A stretch of 64,000 nucleotides of DNA from Panagrolaimus kolymaensis (lineage: Eukaryota; Nematoda; Chromadorea; Rhabditida; Panagrolaimidae): the NCBI GenBank assembly GCA_028622995.1, contig JAJQJQ010000002.1, forward strand, positions 2,790,001-2,854,000. Direction: 5' to 3'. Both the position numbers and the translations under genes were made by a program. This document shows, in pieces, positions 25,101-36,321 of this stretch. The notes under the pieces are model-generated. The model was not told the DNA's origin, searched no databases, and saw nothing but the letters and a program-made list of their open reading frames with translations. Each line of letters starts with the position of its first letter. Within the stretch, counting starts at the first letter, position 1.

Positions 25101-26848
25101 ACCCTTGTTGATTAAAACCCGATGTGGAAGGAGCCTGTTGGCTTTGTAATGATTGTTGATGTTGAAATTGTCCTTGAGAAGCTTGAATACCCGTATTTGA
25201 CATGGAAGGTGGCAATTGATGATGCTGCTGTTGTTGCATAAATTGTTGAGGAATTTGTGGATTAAACTGTTGTTCATTCATTATTCCACCACCACCAGCT
25301 AAAGATGAAAGTTCTGAACTAACTTTGCGAGGAAACATCTGCAAAAAATTTAAAACTTTGCAATTAATCAAAGAAAAACAGTGATAAATAAAAAGACTAA
25401 CAATTGATTGTCTTTTACTACTCAAAGCTGCACTCGGTATTTGAGTTCCAGGTGATTCTGATTCGGGAACTTCCACTTCTTGCAAAGTTGCTAATCGTTC
25501 TTCCACCATTTCCTCTAATGTTTGAGCATCAATTTCTTCGCCGCCCATTGCCGAACTTGCTGAAACTAAAAACAAAACAAGTTTATCTCTCTTTTTTGAC
25601 TCCTGTTAATTATCTTCTTTTTATCTTTTTAGGTAAGCTTTTGATCTTGCCGTATTAAATATTTTTTGACTTTCAGCAATTTTTTTTATTAAAATTTAAT
25701 TTTGCATTGTGGTAACTATTTTTAGTAAAGTTTAAAATGGAAAAAAATGCTTGTTATTTTAAAACTTGAAGGCCACCATAAAACAAAAAAGAAAGTTTTT
25801 TTAGTCTGCCAACAAGTGGCTTGCAGAAGAAACCACAAACAGACACCTGGCAACAAAGGAAGAGAGGAAGCTCTCGTCAAGTTGTAATGATAAATGTTCA
25901 TGGCACATTGCCTCGAAAGTCTCAAATAAAAAGAAGAGATTGCGTCAATACTCTGCTCTTCCCATTCAATGATGACAATCGATCAGAAGAAGAAAAAAAT
26001 AAAAAAAACTTTCTTTCCTCGTTTTTCTTCGTTTTGATATGTTTTTTTGAGGGAGTAATATTTAAAATCAATCAAAAATAAGATAATAATGAAAAAGCGA
26101 GAAAAAAATTAATGGTGACAAACCTTTAGCACGAACATTATTTCCTTCTGATCCGGTTGGAACATTTCCACTTCCTGAACTTTCTTCAAATGGACGCTCT
26201 TGCATTTGTTCTTGTGCAACTTTATGGCATACTTCAAAGGCTTGTCCAATAGTACGAACAACTCGCATGGCTTGACTCTGAAAACATGGGATTATCATTT
26301 TTTTTCTTTTATTTGAATGCAAAAAGCCTAAGATCCCCAAAGAAATATAAAAGATTAAAAACCTCTAAAGTGACTTCATCATCAACGCTAAGCTTTCGAT
26401 CCACTGGTGGAGCCCATCGAACAAATTTCATTTTAATTGGTTCTGGACGCTTTCCAGGTTTTGCCATTAATCGCAAATAATAAAATTTTTGTTCAGGTGA
26501 TAAATCTGCTACATCCTCTTCATTCAAACCTTCCATCATTGCACGATCAGGTCGACCGGGTGATGATCTTGAAGGCTCTTCCGCTGCACCTGGTGGTGCC
26601 AATCGATTGGGTGATCTCGGCATCGTTCCATAATCACTGCCTGGAATTGTAAGCTGTGAAGATCGAGGACGATCAATAGGTCCAACAGATTTGGTTCGAT
26701 TAAGAGCTTGAGCAGCCACAGGTATTGAAGTCGATGGCGTAACTGATGGAGGGCGTGGTGAAGGAGATGGCGATATTCTTGATACTGGTGGTGTTATCAT
26801 TGATGACGTCGGTTTAGGCGATCGACGATCCGGCTCGTTTGTGCTCAT
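22128..26848 (-). CDS. dyc-1: dyc-1 short isoform from an internal first exon
   Basis: An open, Pro/Ser-rich 162-codon exon (26363-26848) starts with ATG at 26848 and ends in a GAG/GTTTTT donor. Its phase matches the exon beginning SQAMRVV at 26277, which the long form reaches from 27633. The two are therefore alternatives: using 26363-26848 as first exon replaces residues 1-175 of the long isoform and leaves only the last PTB helix. The new N-terminus ends with a conserved-looking block ([39 protein letters not shown]). The predicted length is about 1210 aa. Downstream exons are as for the long form. The ATG and splice phase are seen; expression from its own promoter at about 26850-27150 is inferred. 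Confidence 0.72.
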
Positions 26849-29076
26849 GGTATTAGGAATGATGATATCATGTAAGACATTTGAATGGGAATCAAAATAA
26901 GTGATTCGATATAAGTTTCACAGAAGAAGTAAAAAATAGTAAAAGAAAAAGTATACGAGAAAACAAAATTGATTTGAAAGAAGAAAAGAAAGAGAGACAA
27001 ACTACTTTCTTGTTGGCAATCGTGACGACGAACGAGAGGGAAAGGGAAGGAGAAGAAGAAGAAAAAAACGATGAAGCAAAAAAAGATATCCTAAAAATTA
27101 AAGAGTATATAGGAGGAGCATTTTTTTTTATTCGTCGAAGTTAACTAACAGCGATGGAGGCTCTTTTGCAATAATATCACAAAAACAGAAAAGAGAAATA
27201 AAATAAACGTCCGTAATCGTTATTGCCATTGCCATAGACGTCGTTAATGTAAGCAAAGTTTTTTTGAAAAGCAGCGACACACAAACAGCTGCTGCAAGAA
27301 GAGCATCATTTCATTTAAGACACTGATCTCAAATCCTCACACAAAATTCGCTGTTAATGACTTTTTATCTTTTAAAACATAAACAATAGAAAGAAAAAGT
27401 ACTTAAGCCGCTGGCATGGATAATCATAAGGAAGGAAAGGAAGTTTATATAGATCAAATAAAAAGGGAAACAAAAGACGCCAATCTCGTAATTTGATATG
27501 GTGATGATTAAATGAGGTCACTTATTTTTTCGAACAATGACAAAGGTCTTAAACGGGATTATTACATCTTACATTGAATTCACGTGTTCGTTAAAGAAAC
27601 CCCTTTGGAATTTAAAAAGTTTATAAACAAACCTTTTTTGAACATTTAAATACATTACATTTAAAAGTATTGCTTGCACCATCGCGAGCGATATAACTAA
27701 ATATTTGAAGGTCCTGTGAATCATGCGAAACATAAAATATCCTGCAACAAAAAATTTATTAATTCTTTTTACATTTTTATTGATAATTACCTATAAATTG
27801 GATGTGACATGACCAGCAGCCTACTTTCATCCCAAGTTTGCTCTTTCTGCTGCTTCTAAAAAAAATTGTTTTTGTTTTTAATTTTTTTCCATAAAATGTA
27901 AACCAACTTTTTTCCTTTGAAGTACAACTTTAACACCTTCAACAGAGACGACGATATCCACGGGTTTCTTTTTAATATTTCTTGCTTTAAATTCATATCG
28001 AACTCGACGCATTGCTGCAACGATTTCAATTCTAGAAGATGGCCGACAGATTTCCATGCTTCCGATGTACTGCAAACAAAAATCTTTTTTTTTTTGTAAA
28101 GACTTTTTTGTAAGAAATTTTTTGAGGATGCAGACACAAGGAACAAAAAATATAAACTATTTTAAAATTAACTTTTTTACTTGCAAATTGAGTAGTATGC
28201 TTTAAGTGTTCGAGAAAAAAAGGAGTATATGAAGACCAAAATTAGTCGGTTCATTTTAAAAGAATTACACCCAAAAAAGTTAGTCCTCCGCTAATACAAA
28301 AAATCGATTACTTCAAAAAGTTTTTTACTGCACTCTAAAAAAATAAAGAAATAAAGAAAAATATCCATTAAAAGGTTATATGAAATCTCAGACAAGCTTC
28401 TCTTTTATTTTATTTTTTTTGAAAGTAAGGAAGCCTTTTGGTATTTGACTCTCATCCTTTCAATTTCTTTATAGTTAGCCTTTGTTATCGAATGTGCCTT
28501 TTTTGGAGTTCTTGTTTGGTTGTTGTTGAAGTGGCAATTTTATCGCAGTTAATGGCGGCATTTCTTCGTCATGACTTTTTTTTTACTACAATAGCTTTTT
28601 TGCAAGCAAATAAAAAAATAATGTTGGAGCAAAAATGTAAACCCTTTTTGTTTCTTCCAAAATTTTCTTACATTTATAAAATTTAAACTTTAGAAACATC
28701 TTGGAATAGCTACAAAAAGTAGCTTTAATAAAAAAAATAATAATAACAGAAAATAAAAAGAGAAAAATAAATAAATGATAAAAAAAAATTTCAAGTGCTT
28801 CCGTAAAAACAATGTTTCGTGGGAAAGAATAAAATAAAAACAATGACGATAGAAAATTTTCTTAAATAAAAAATGCAAAATACAAACCTTGGCTTCAAAA
28901 TGAATACCATGTTGATAAGCAAGTTCATTATGAAGTGGTATTCGACAATCATATAGATCGTCTTGAATAATATCGTATTGGCCTCGTCGCTTTGACGGCA
29001 TACTATTTTGTCGTCGATGCCGATGAAGAGCTTGAGGCCCAATTAACTGGCCTACAAAATCCATAATAGCTTCCAT
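22128..29076 (-). CDS. dyc-1: DYC-1 / CAPON (NOS1AP) orthologue, long isoform
   Basis: Fifteen exons in gene order: 28888-29076, 27908-28069, 27791-27855, 27633-27741, 26124-26277, 25402-25565, 25103-25338, 24372-25056, 23945-24320, 23554-23898, 23293-23502, 22970-23244, 22675-22921, 22398-22629 and 22128-22350. They join in frame to give about 1223 aa. Residues about 35-200 are a PTB domain very close to vertebrate NOS1[21 protein letters not shown], then [40 protein letters not shown], and a last helix with [19 protein letters not shown]. The rest is Gln/Pro-rich and disordered, apart from a coiled coil at about residues 500-585 ([19 protein letters not shown] and on), which is also conserved in NOS1AP. 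C. elegans DYC-1 acts in muscle with the dystrophin complex and at dense bodies. The C-terminus ends NGVP, so the PDZ ligand of mammalian NOS1AP is missing. Confidence 0.93.
26849..27632 (-). promoter_or_regulatory. Putative internal promoter of dyc-1 short form
   Basis: An intronic stretch of about 780 nt between the last shared PTB exon and the internal first exon. It is purine-rich on the plus strand (GAAGAAGAAG runs near 27040-27065), with AT-rich DNA around it. No other coding sequence was found. The promoter role is inferred only from its position upstream of the ATG at 26848. Confidence 0.4.
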
Positions 29077-32000
29077 TTTTATTATAAATAAATAACAATA
29101 ATAGTTTTAACATTTGTTATTAAAATAATAACAAAATAAATGAATTTCTTTTCCAAGTAAAAAAGAAAGAAATTATGGAGAACCCAAAAAAATAAATGTG
29201 CGAAGTCAATTTTGGGTCGTTTTTAGGCATTAAAAAAGCAGGAAAGAAAAAAAAATGATGAAGCAAAAAAAGAAGAGGAAAACCCTTAGACCCAAAATTG
29301 GTTGCTTTTTTAGAGGTGGCACAAAAAAGAGGGATGAAAGAAAGAAAAAAAGATGTTACTTTCTTTTTATTTTTTTAAAAGACTTACTTCTGGGGACCGC
29401 ATGCTCGAGGCGTCGACGACAGCAAACTCGAAAAAATTGGCAACTGTGGAAAGAAGTCTTCTTCTTCTTCTTATTCGTTGAGGATGAAAGAAAGCGGAGG
29501 TACGCCTTCTGAAAAAAATAAGAAAAATTTACAAATGTTTCCTGTCGAATGTGCAACAAGAATGCAATAATTGAATCACCGCGGCAAAAAAAAAACAAGA
29601 AAAAAAGTTTGGCTTTGCTGTTAACGACCTTCTGAAGAGGCAAGCTAAGCTTCAAAAAAAAGATATGAAAGGCAGCAAATCAAGCGAAAGAGGCCACAAC
29701 TAGATTGGTCACGCAACAATAATTATGTATGTAAAAACTTTTCAATGCCTTAAGGCTATCAACATTTGAATAAAATTTCAAAGAAGTAAAGCAAGTGAAG
29801 AGAGAAGAAAAAAAAGAAAAGAAATGGTCATCAATCAGAAGTTAGGAAGGTCAAATTGGAATTGACAGACTTTAAAAGGAAAAAATATGGTTTGAGGCTA
29901 TGAAAAAAAAATCCATAAAAAGTTGTTATAAAAATAAACATGTTGGTAAGTAAAGCTAAAAAAGCAACTCAATAAATTGATAAAGAAAAAAGGGCAAGCA
30001 GAAAAAAAATCACTGTGAAAAACTCGTCAAATCGGCAATCAATAAAAAAAAGAAATTTCAACGGCTCTCAAAAGCGTTTAACAGTCGTCATCATCATCTT
30101 TCCCTTTCGTTCCTTTGAAAGAAGAAGATTTGGAAGGAAGCAAGTAGTAAGCGGCGCTCCATTAGAGCTTGTGGTAATGATGATGATGATAGTGGCGAGC
30201 GACAACAACAATGCCGACGACCAAGGATAAGCGACGAGATGCGTCGATGATGGGACAATCGCGAAGAAGCGGAACAATCACTGGCTGCTGCAGGTAGTAG
30301 TCGATCATAAAGCTTTTGTTTGGCGGTAAATTTGAGGCAGCTTTGGAATAAGAAAAGCAAAAAAATAAATAAAAGAAAAGAAAGTAAATTCACTTTTTTT
30401 CTTCGGCACTCTTAAATATTATTACACATGTTTATTATAGAGAGAAAAAGGGAGAGTCCATTCAAGAATAATAAATTCGGTGTTGATTGAATCAAAAATA
30501 AATCCGCCATTATCGATGGGAATAATTTTGCCGGCAAGTCGAGCTTGAATAAACATTCAAAAAAAATTAAAAAATTTAAAATATATTAAATTTTCTGAAA
30601 AGAGACAATTGAAAGTCATTAATTTGCGATGATAAGCTTTGAGTCGTTGAGTTAAAAGAAAAAGAAGAGTGAATTTAATTTGAAATAATAAATAGCGTCG
30701 CTTGAGTTAATGGTCAAAGATAAATAAACAAACATACAAAAACATGTGTTTTTTCTTTTTGTTAATAAAAAGTTTTAAAAATGATTGTTGCTTGTCGAAA
30801 AGCAAAAATATGTGAAATAAAAGATAAAGAGTTCAGTTATTTTCTATAAAGTATTTTCAATTTATCATCCAAAATAATTATTAATAATTACAAAAATTAA
30901 ATTAGCGACCATCCAAAATATCTCTCAGAAAAAAAGGTATGCATTATAGTGAATAAAATTAATAGTTCAAAAAGTTAAAAAAATAAATATAATGTATTTA
31001 CGTATAAACATTTTTATAAATTCGAGTAAATATGGTATTTTCACAATCCATTAGCATTGTTTAATTTAGGATTTACAAAGAAAAAACCGATATTCAAAAA
31101 TTAGAAAAAAATGGACCGGTTTTTAAAGTATCTCGTTTAAAAAAATTTAATAATTACATCAAAAAGCAAAAAATACTGTAAAACAATTAAAAATTAGTAT
31201 TGGTCAAGCAAATCATAATTATGTACATATGCTTCTTGTAAAAAAATGCAAAAATAAAAAAAACCTCTCATCGTCCATTTTTTTTGTTTTCCAAGCAAAA
31301 AAAATGTTTGGGATATTTTTCTTCTTATTGTTCTCCTTTTCAATCCTCTTCGATGTTGCTGCTGCTAGCAATTTAGATGAAAACGGCACAAAAACACGTT
31401 GCTTTTTTTATTTTGGGTGTCAGCTGCTTTTGTGTCGACGACGACGGGGATAGAGAAAAAAAAACGGTCTCCTATTTTTTTTTTTGACTGCATCCGTCAT
31501 TTTGCGCTGGTCGAAGAAAACCTTTCCAGCATCAAAAAGAGGAGATACACAGGAGGTTGATTAAGCTTGTTGGGTAAAGTGGTTTTGTCACCTTTCTTCC
31601 CTCGATCTCTCTTTTAATTTAAACAAAAAAAATGTGTCATAAGTTGAAAGGTAAATGACGCAGTAAAAATAATAATTGGCAGGTTTTCAACAATCAACTT
31701 CATTTTTAGAAACAATCGACTTATTTTTATTATCAAAGTGATATCTTTGAGAAGAAGAAATGGAGAAAAACAGTGTAAAAGTTTTTAGTAAATATAATAA
31801 GGAAATAAAATTTAAAATAAAAATAACTATAATTAATAAATCCACAAAAGTTTGCCTTCAAAAAAAATTTTTTTATAAACTAGCATAAATGCTACAAACA
31901 TTTAATTTTTCACACAACAAACAAACAAAAAATAAAAACGTAGTTCAAAACAGCTACTCAAAAGTCAATTTTAGAATGGAATTTTTTGTTCGTTTTTGCT

Positions 32001-32919
32001 TTCTAAATTTATTGCCGCTTTAAAGGTGGAGCAAGAAGACAATTTAAAGTAGTCGATTAAATAGACAAAAATCAACTAGCTTGTTGTGTTGATCGATGCG
32101 GATTTGTCGCGACACGCTTTTTATCGATTCTGTAATTAATCAACAAAAAAAAGGTTTGTGTGTGGAGGAGAATGGAGGAAGAAGAGAAAGATGCTTTCAA
32201 ATATTTGAATACCAAAGAAGGGAGTACATATTTCACAAAAATGCTTTTAAATTTTTTTTATAAACTTCTTCGATGAAGAGCAAACATATGCATGTTTTTT
32301 TTTGGAGGATGTCGGATGTCCTGACTTTTTTTTCGTGAAGCATTGCTCTTCCATTTTTTTGGTTATTTTTATTTGAAAAAAAAAACTTTTGCCCTTCCGG
32401 AAGAAAGCAAGCAATTAAACAGACAAAAACAATGAAGAAGAACGAGCAAGCATTTTTAAGTCTCAGTGGGAGCGCTCTGCTTCGTTTTTGATAGAACAGC
32501 AAATTTAAAATATAGTAATAAATGTTAAAACAACTTCTTGGTCTTTTTTTTTGATGATGTCCGTTATGGGCTTTTTTTATCAAGCGGAAACTTTTTAAAA
32601 AACCTAATTTTGGGTCTCAAAAAATTCTTGAAATAATTTGTTTAAAAAAAGAATTGAGTTTCACAAAAAATAAATTAAATATTTGTCTCCAAATCTTGCA
32701 TTGCTACAACAACCCTTCAATTTCTCTTGAGATTTGTCTCTGCCAAAAATATGAGAAATCTTTTGAGACTTTAAAAATGTGTGAGTTACCAAACAATCAA
32801 AAAAATGACAACAATTGTTTAAAAATACTTTATTTTCTTTTAAATAACATAACAAAAATATTCACTATTCATTCTATATAAAACCTAACTAACAACTACA
32901 CTTTTAATTTCGCAATCAA
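29077..32919. other. Gene-poor interval between dyc-1 and EF-G1 genes
   Basis: About 3.8 kb. The left part should hold the dyc-1 upstream promoter, including a relatively GC-rich patch at about 30130-30300. Long open frames such as 29356-29655, 30094-30393 and 32233-32583 (minus) are Lys/Phe/Ser low-complexity and lack support. Two short open frames look more gene-like than the rest: 30422-30556 (minus) and 31304-31453 (plus). They are discussed as findings, not called. Confidence 0.5.
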
Positions 32920-35656
32920 TCATTTTCGTCCCTTTCTTTTACCCTTTTCACTTGCATTAGGGTCAATAAGTCCATTAGCAACTTTCCATTCATATATCAC
33001 TTGTTCTTGAGATTGATAATTAGTTGGAGCATAACGAGAATATTCCATTGTAAATTCACCTTTGCCTTCTGTAAGGGAGCGAAGTTCTGAAGTGTAACCA
33101 AACATATCACTTAATGGCGCTTCACCAGTGATGGTTGCATATCCATCACCAGTACTTGTATTTGATATGATACCACTTCGTTGAGTAAGAGAAGTAACAG
33201 CACTGCCTTGAAAATCAGTTGGAACAACAATTTCTACTTTCATAATTGGTTCAAGGAGAACCCATTGAGCTTTTTCATATGCTTCTCTCATCATGTTCAT
33301 CATCGTATTGATCATGGCAATTTCAGTTGAATCGACAGCATGAGTTTCACCACCTTGAATTCTAACATTTATACCAGCAACCTTTGCTTTGATGAGTGGC
33401 CCTTCTTTAACAATTTCATCCAAACCTTTCTTCAAAGCAGGAAAGAGACTCTTGGGTATTCCACTTCCGAAGCTTTCATCAATAAATTCAACAGTTGTGT
33501 TTTTCTCTGGAGGAAGAGGTTCAAGAATACCTTCAATTTCACCAAATTGACCTTGACCACCGGTTTGTTTTTTATGACGATGATGGAATTTGTATGGAGC
33601 AGAAAGACATTCACGATATGCTAAAAAAACATGAAATTAATATAACCGTAGCGTTGTCAAAACTTTAGATTAAAAAGGATTTAGTATACGCTTCGCGCGT
33701 TTTTCAACAAAAATTTGTAAAACTTTTAAGCATTGCAACAAAGGTTAAGCGTTGACTTACCAACAGTAGGTTTACCAAGTTCAACAGGACAGTTGAATTC
33801 ATTTTTCATTCGTTGAGCATAAATTTCAAGATGAAGTTCACCCATCCCACTAACCACCGTTTCTTTAGCTTCAGCATTATAATCTTTTCGGAAAGTTGGA
33901 TCTTCTTTAGTAAATCGAGTTAAAGCTTTGATGAATGAGTCGCCATCTTTACGGTTGACAGGTTTGATGGACATTGAAATGACGGGCTCAGCGATATGCA
34001 TGGCTTCCTGAAAATTATTCAAAAATAAAGTAACAAGATACAACCCAAAAAAGCATACGCAGTGAAGATTAAGCTTGCCATCAGAACAAAATGTTTCCTA
34101 AAAAACAAAAAGTATGAATTACTTATTTAAAAAATATAGAAAAATTACTCCACTAGCACAATCGAGTCCAAACGTCGCACAAATATCCCCAGCATAAGCA
34201 GTTTCAACATCTTCCATAGCATTAGCATGCATTCGTACGAGACGTTGAACTCTCACTTTCCTTCCATCTCGTGTAGCAAAGATTGTATCACCGCGACTAA
34301 GTTGTCCTTGATAAATGCGAAAATAAGTTAATTGACCATATTTTCCAGCTTCCAATTTAAAAGCAAGACCAACAAATGGATTATCACGATTTGCACTTCG
34401 AAGAGGATTAAGCACAATTTTCTTTTCTTCACCATTACTGTAAATTAGATTTATTTTAAATCTGTGATGTTTGTAAAAAACTTACATTTCGATATTTGCT
34501 ATGTTTTGAACTTCTGATGGATTTGGTAAGTATCGTACAACAGTGTCAATCATAGTTTGAACGCCTTTGTTTTTCAATGCTGTTCCCATTAAAATAGGAA
34601 CAAAGGCACGCTTAATTACAGCTCGACGCATACCTGCATGGATTTCTTCAATGGATGGATTGATATCATTTAAAAATTGTTCTCCAATACGTTCATCAGC
34701 ATTTGCAAGATGTTCTATCATTTCTTGTCGAAGATCTTTAGCTTGTTCACGCAATTCTTTTGGAATGTCATCTTTACGAATAATTAGTCCATCTTCACCT
34801 TCATTATAAATTGCTTGCTCTTCGACTAAATCAATCAAGCCTTTGAAATTTGATTCCATACCTTAAAAATGTTCGAATAAATTAAGCACATAAAAAGACA
34901 CTTACCAATTGGCATTTGAATAAAAGAAGCATTGTGATTTAATTTGTTCCTTAATCCATCTAAAGCTCTCTGAGGATTTGCACCAGTTCTATCTAATTTA
35001 TTTACAAAGGTGATAAATGGTACATTGTATCTTGATAATTGTCGATTAACCGTAAATGTTTGAGATTGAACACCTCCTACACCGCATAGAACCAAAACAG
35101 CACCATCCAAGACTCGAAGAGCTCGTTCAACTTCCACGGTAAAATCCACGTGACCCGGAGTATCAATTATATTTATATTTGTTCCATGCCAATCAACATA
35201 TGTTGCAGCAGATTGAATTGTGATACCACGTTGCCTTTCAAGCTCCTAAAAAATGATATTATTATTGTTCATCAAATGCAGATATCCTTGCCATAAAATC
35301 CATTGTTGCACCAACATCATCTTTTCCTCGAACTTCATGCATTGAATCGATTCTACCAGCATAAAATAATATTCTTTCTGTTACAGTTGTTTTTCCAGAA
35401 TCAATATGTGCAGAAATACCTGAAATAATGAAATTTTATTATATTCTCAGAAAGATAAAAAAAACGAACCGATGTTTCTTATTTTTTCAACAGGTTTAAT
35501 TTTATCGGCATATTGTTGTGCAGCGGCAGCATCTGAAGATAAGAATCGTTTATTGAATGCCTAAAAATGCAAGAATTAATTAAGCTAAAATCGAGAGAGA
35601 AAAAAACTTGCTTTAGAAGCATGAGATGCCAGATTCCAAATAAAACGTCGCTCCAT
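32920..35656 (-). CDS. gfm-1: Mitochondrial elongation factor G1 (GFM1)
   Basis: Nine exons in gene order: 35612-35656, 35470-35560, 35292-35419, 34906-35245, 34486-34861, 34149-34437, 34059-34097, 33761-34007 and 32920-33620. They give 751 aa, the same length as human GFM1. EF-G1 is the GTPase that moves tRNAs and mRNA through the mitochondrial ribosome. The GTP-binding motifs are complete: G1 [10 protein letters not shown]2 region [13 protein letters not shown]3 DTPGH, and G4 NKLD. Domains II-V follow, with [14 protein letters not shown] and the TGGQGQFGE segment of domain IV. A short N-terminal segment, basic and Ser/Ala-rich, serves as mitochondrial presequence. Introns 1 and 3 begin with GC instead of GT (see findings). 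The C-terminus is a Lys/Arg-rich tail. The gene is divergent from the E2F gene. Confidence 0.95.
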
Positions 35657-36321
35657 TACCTCTGGTTTATGGAATCTAAACCAAAGTTACCCCTAAAACG
35701 TTTAACTTTTGAATAAAATTGTTTATTAAGAAATAATTTGAAATGACAAAACACGATAAAAGTATATTGGAAAAGTTCCAAAATTTAAAAATAGTTTCAT
35801 TAACAGTAGAAGATGAGGCTGCATGCAGCAATGGTTAAGCCACATTCGGGTTAAGATCTAATGCATATTTAAAAGAGGCGTTTCAATGTTCAATGATTGG
35901 TTAAGTTTGGGCGGGAAAATGGACCGAAAATTGAGTGAATGTATAAAAAAAAGATTTTAAAAAGTTATTGATAGTTTAGAAGTTTTAATTAACATTAATT
36001 ATTGATTTCAACAAATATTTATTATGAATGCCATCAAAGATAATGTTTAAAGGGTTTTTACAAGTTTAAATTAGGCCCTAAAGTCATTTTGTTTGCCCCT
36101 TTTAACCCCCATTTTTTTTATAACGAATCGATTACATACATGCGTGAAGTTATTATGTCAAAGCTCTAATATTCGTGTCTTTCATAAAAGATATCAAAAA
36201 GATTTTTATTTAAATATTTAATATTTTGCAGAACCTTATTATTTCCTAACGCATGCAATGCGTATAATTTGAATTTTGATAAATTACATTTGATTACAAA
36301 AAATTTGTTTACATTTTGATC
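35657..36321. promoter_or_regulatory. Divergent promoter region of EF-G1 and E2F genes
   Basis: 665 nt lie between the two start codons. Apart from an E2F-type site at 35906-35918 the interval is AT-rich. No coding sequence is present. It must hold the promoters of both genes unless one has a distant 5' exon. Confidence 0.6.
35906..35918. promoter_or_regulatory. Candidate E2F-binding site
   Basis: The sequence TTTGGGCGGGAAA matches the core E2F element (TTTSSCGC and its complement GCGGGAAA) on the strand reading GCGGGAAA. It stands out as GC-rich in AT-rich DNA and sits about 400 nt upstream of the E2F gene's own ATG and 250 nt from the EF-G1 start. Binding is inferred. Confidence 0.55.

Noticed and set aside
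22964..25658. Plus-strand open frames over dyc-1 exons
   Set aside because: They are complements of Gln/Pro-rich coding exons and read as Leu/Val/Ile runs.
29356..30393. Minus-strand open frames of about 100 codons upstream of dyc-1
   Set aside because: Ser/Arg/Phe low complexity from simple sequence; no splice links or domain.
34567..34809. Plus-strand open frame inside the EF-G1 gene
   Set aside because: It is the antisense shadow of a strongly conserved EF-G1 exon.
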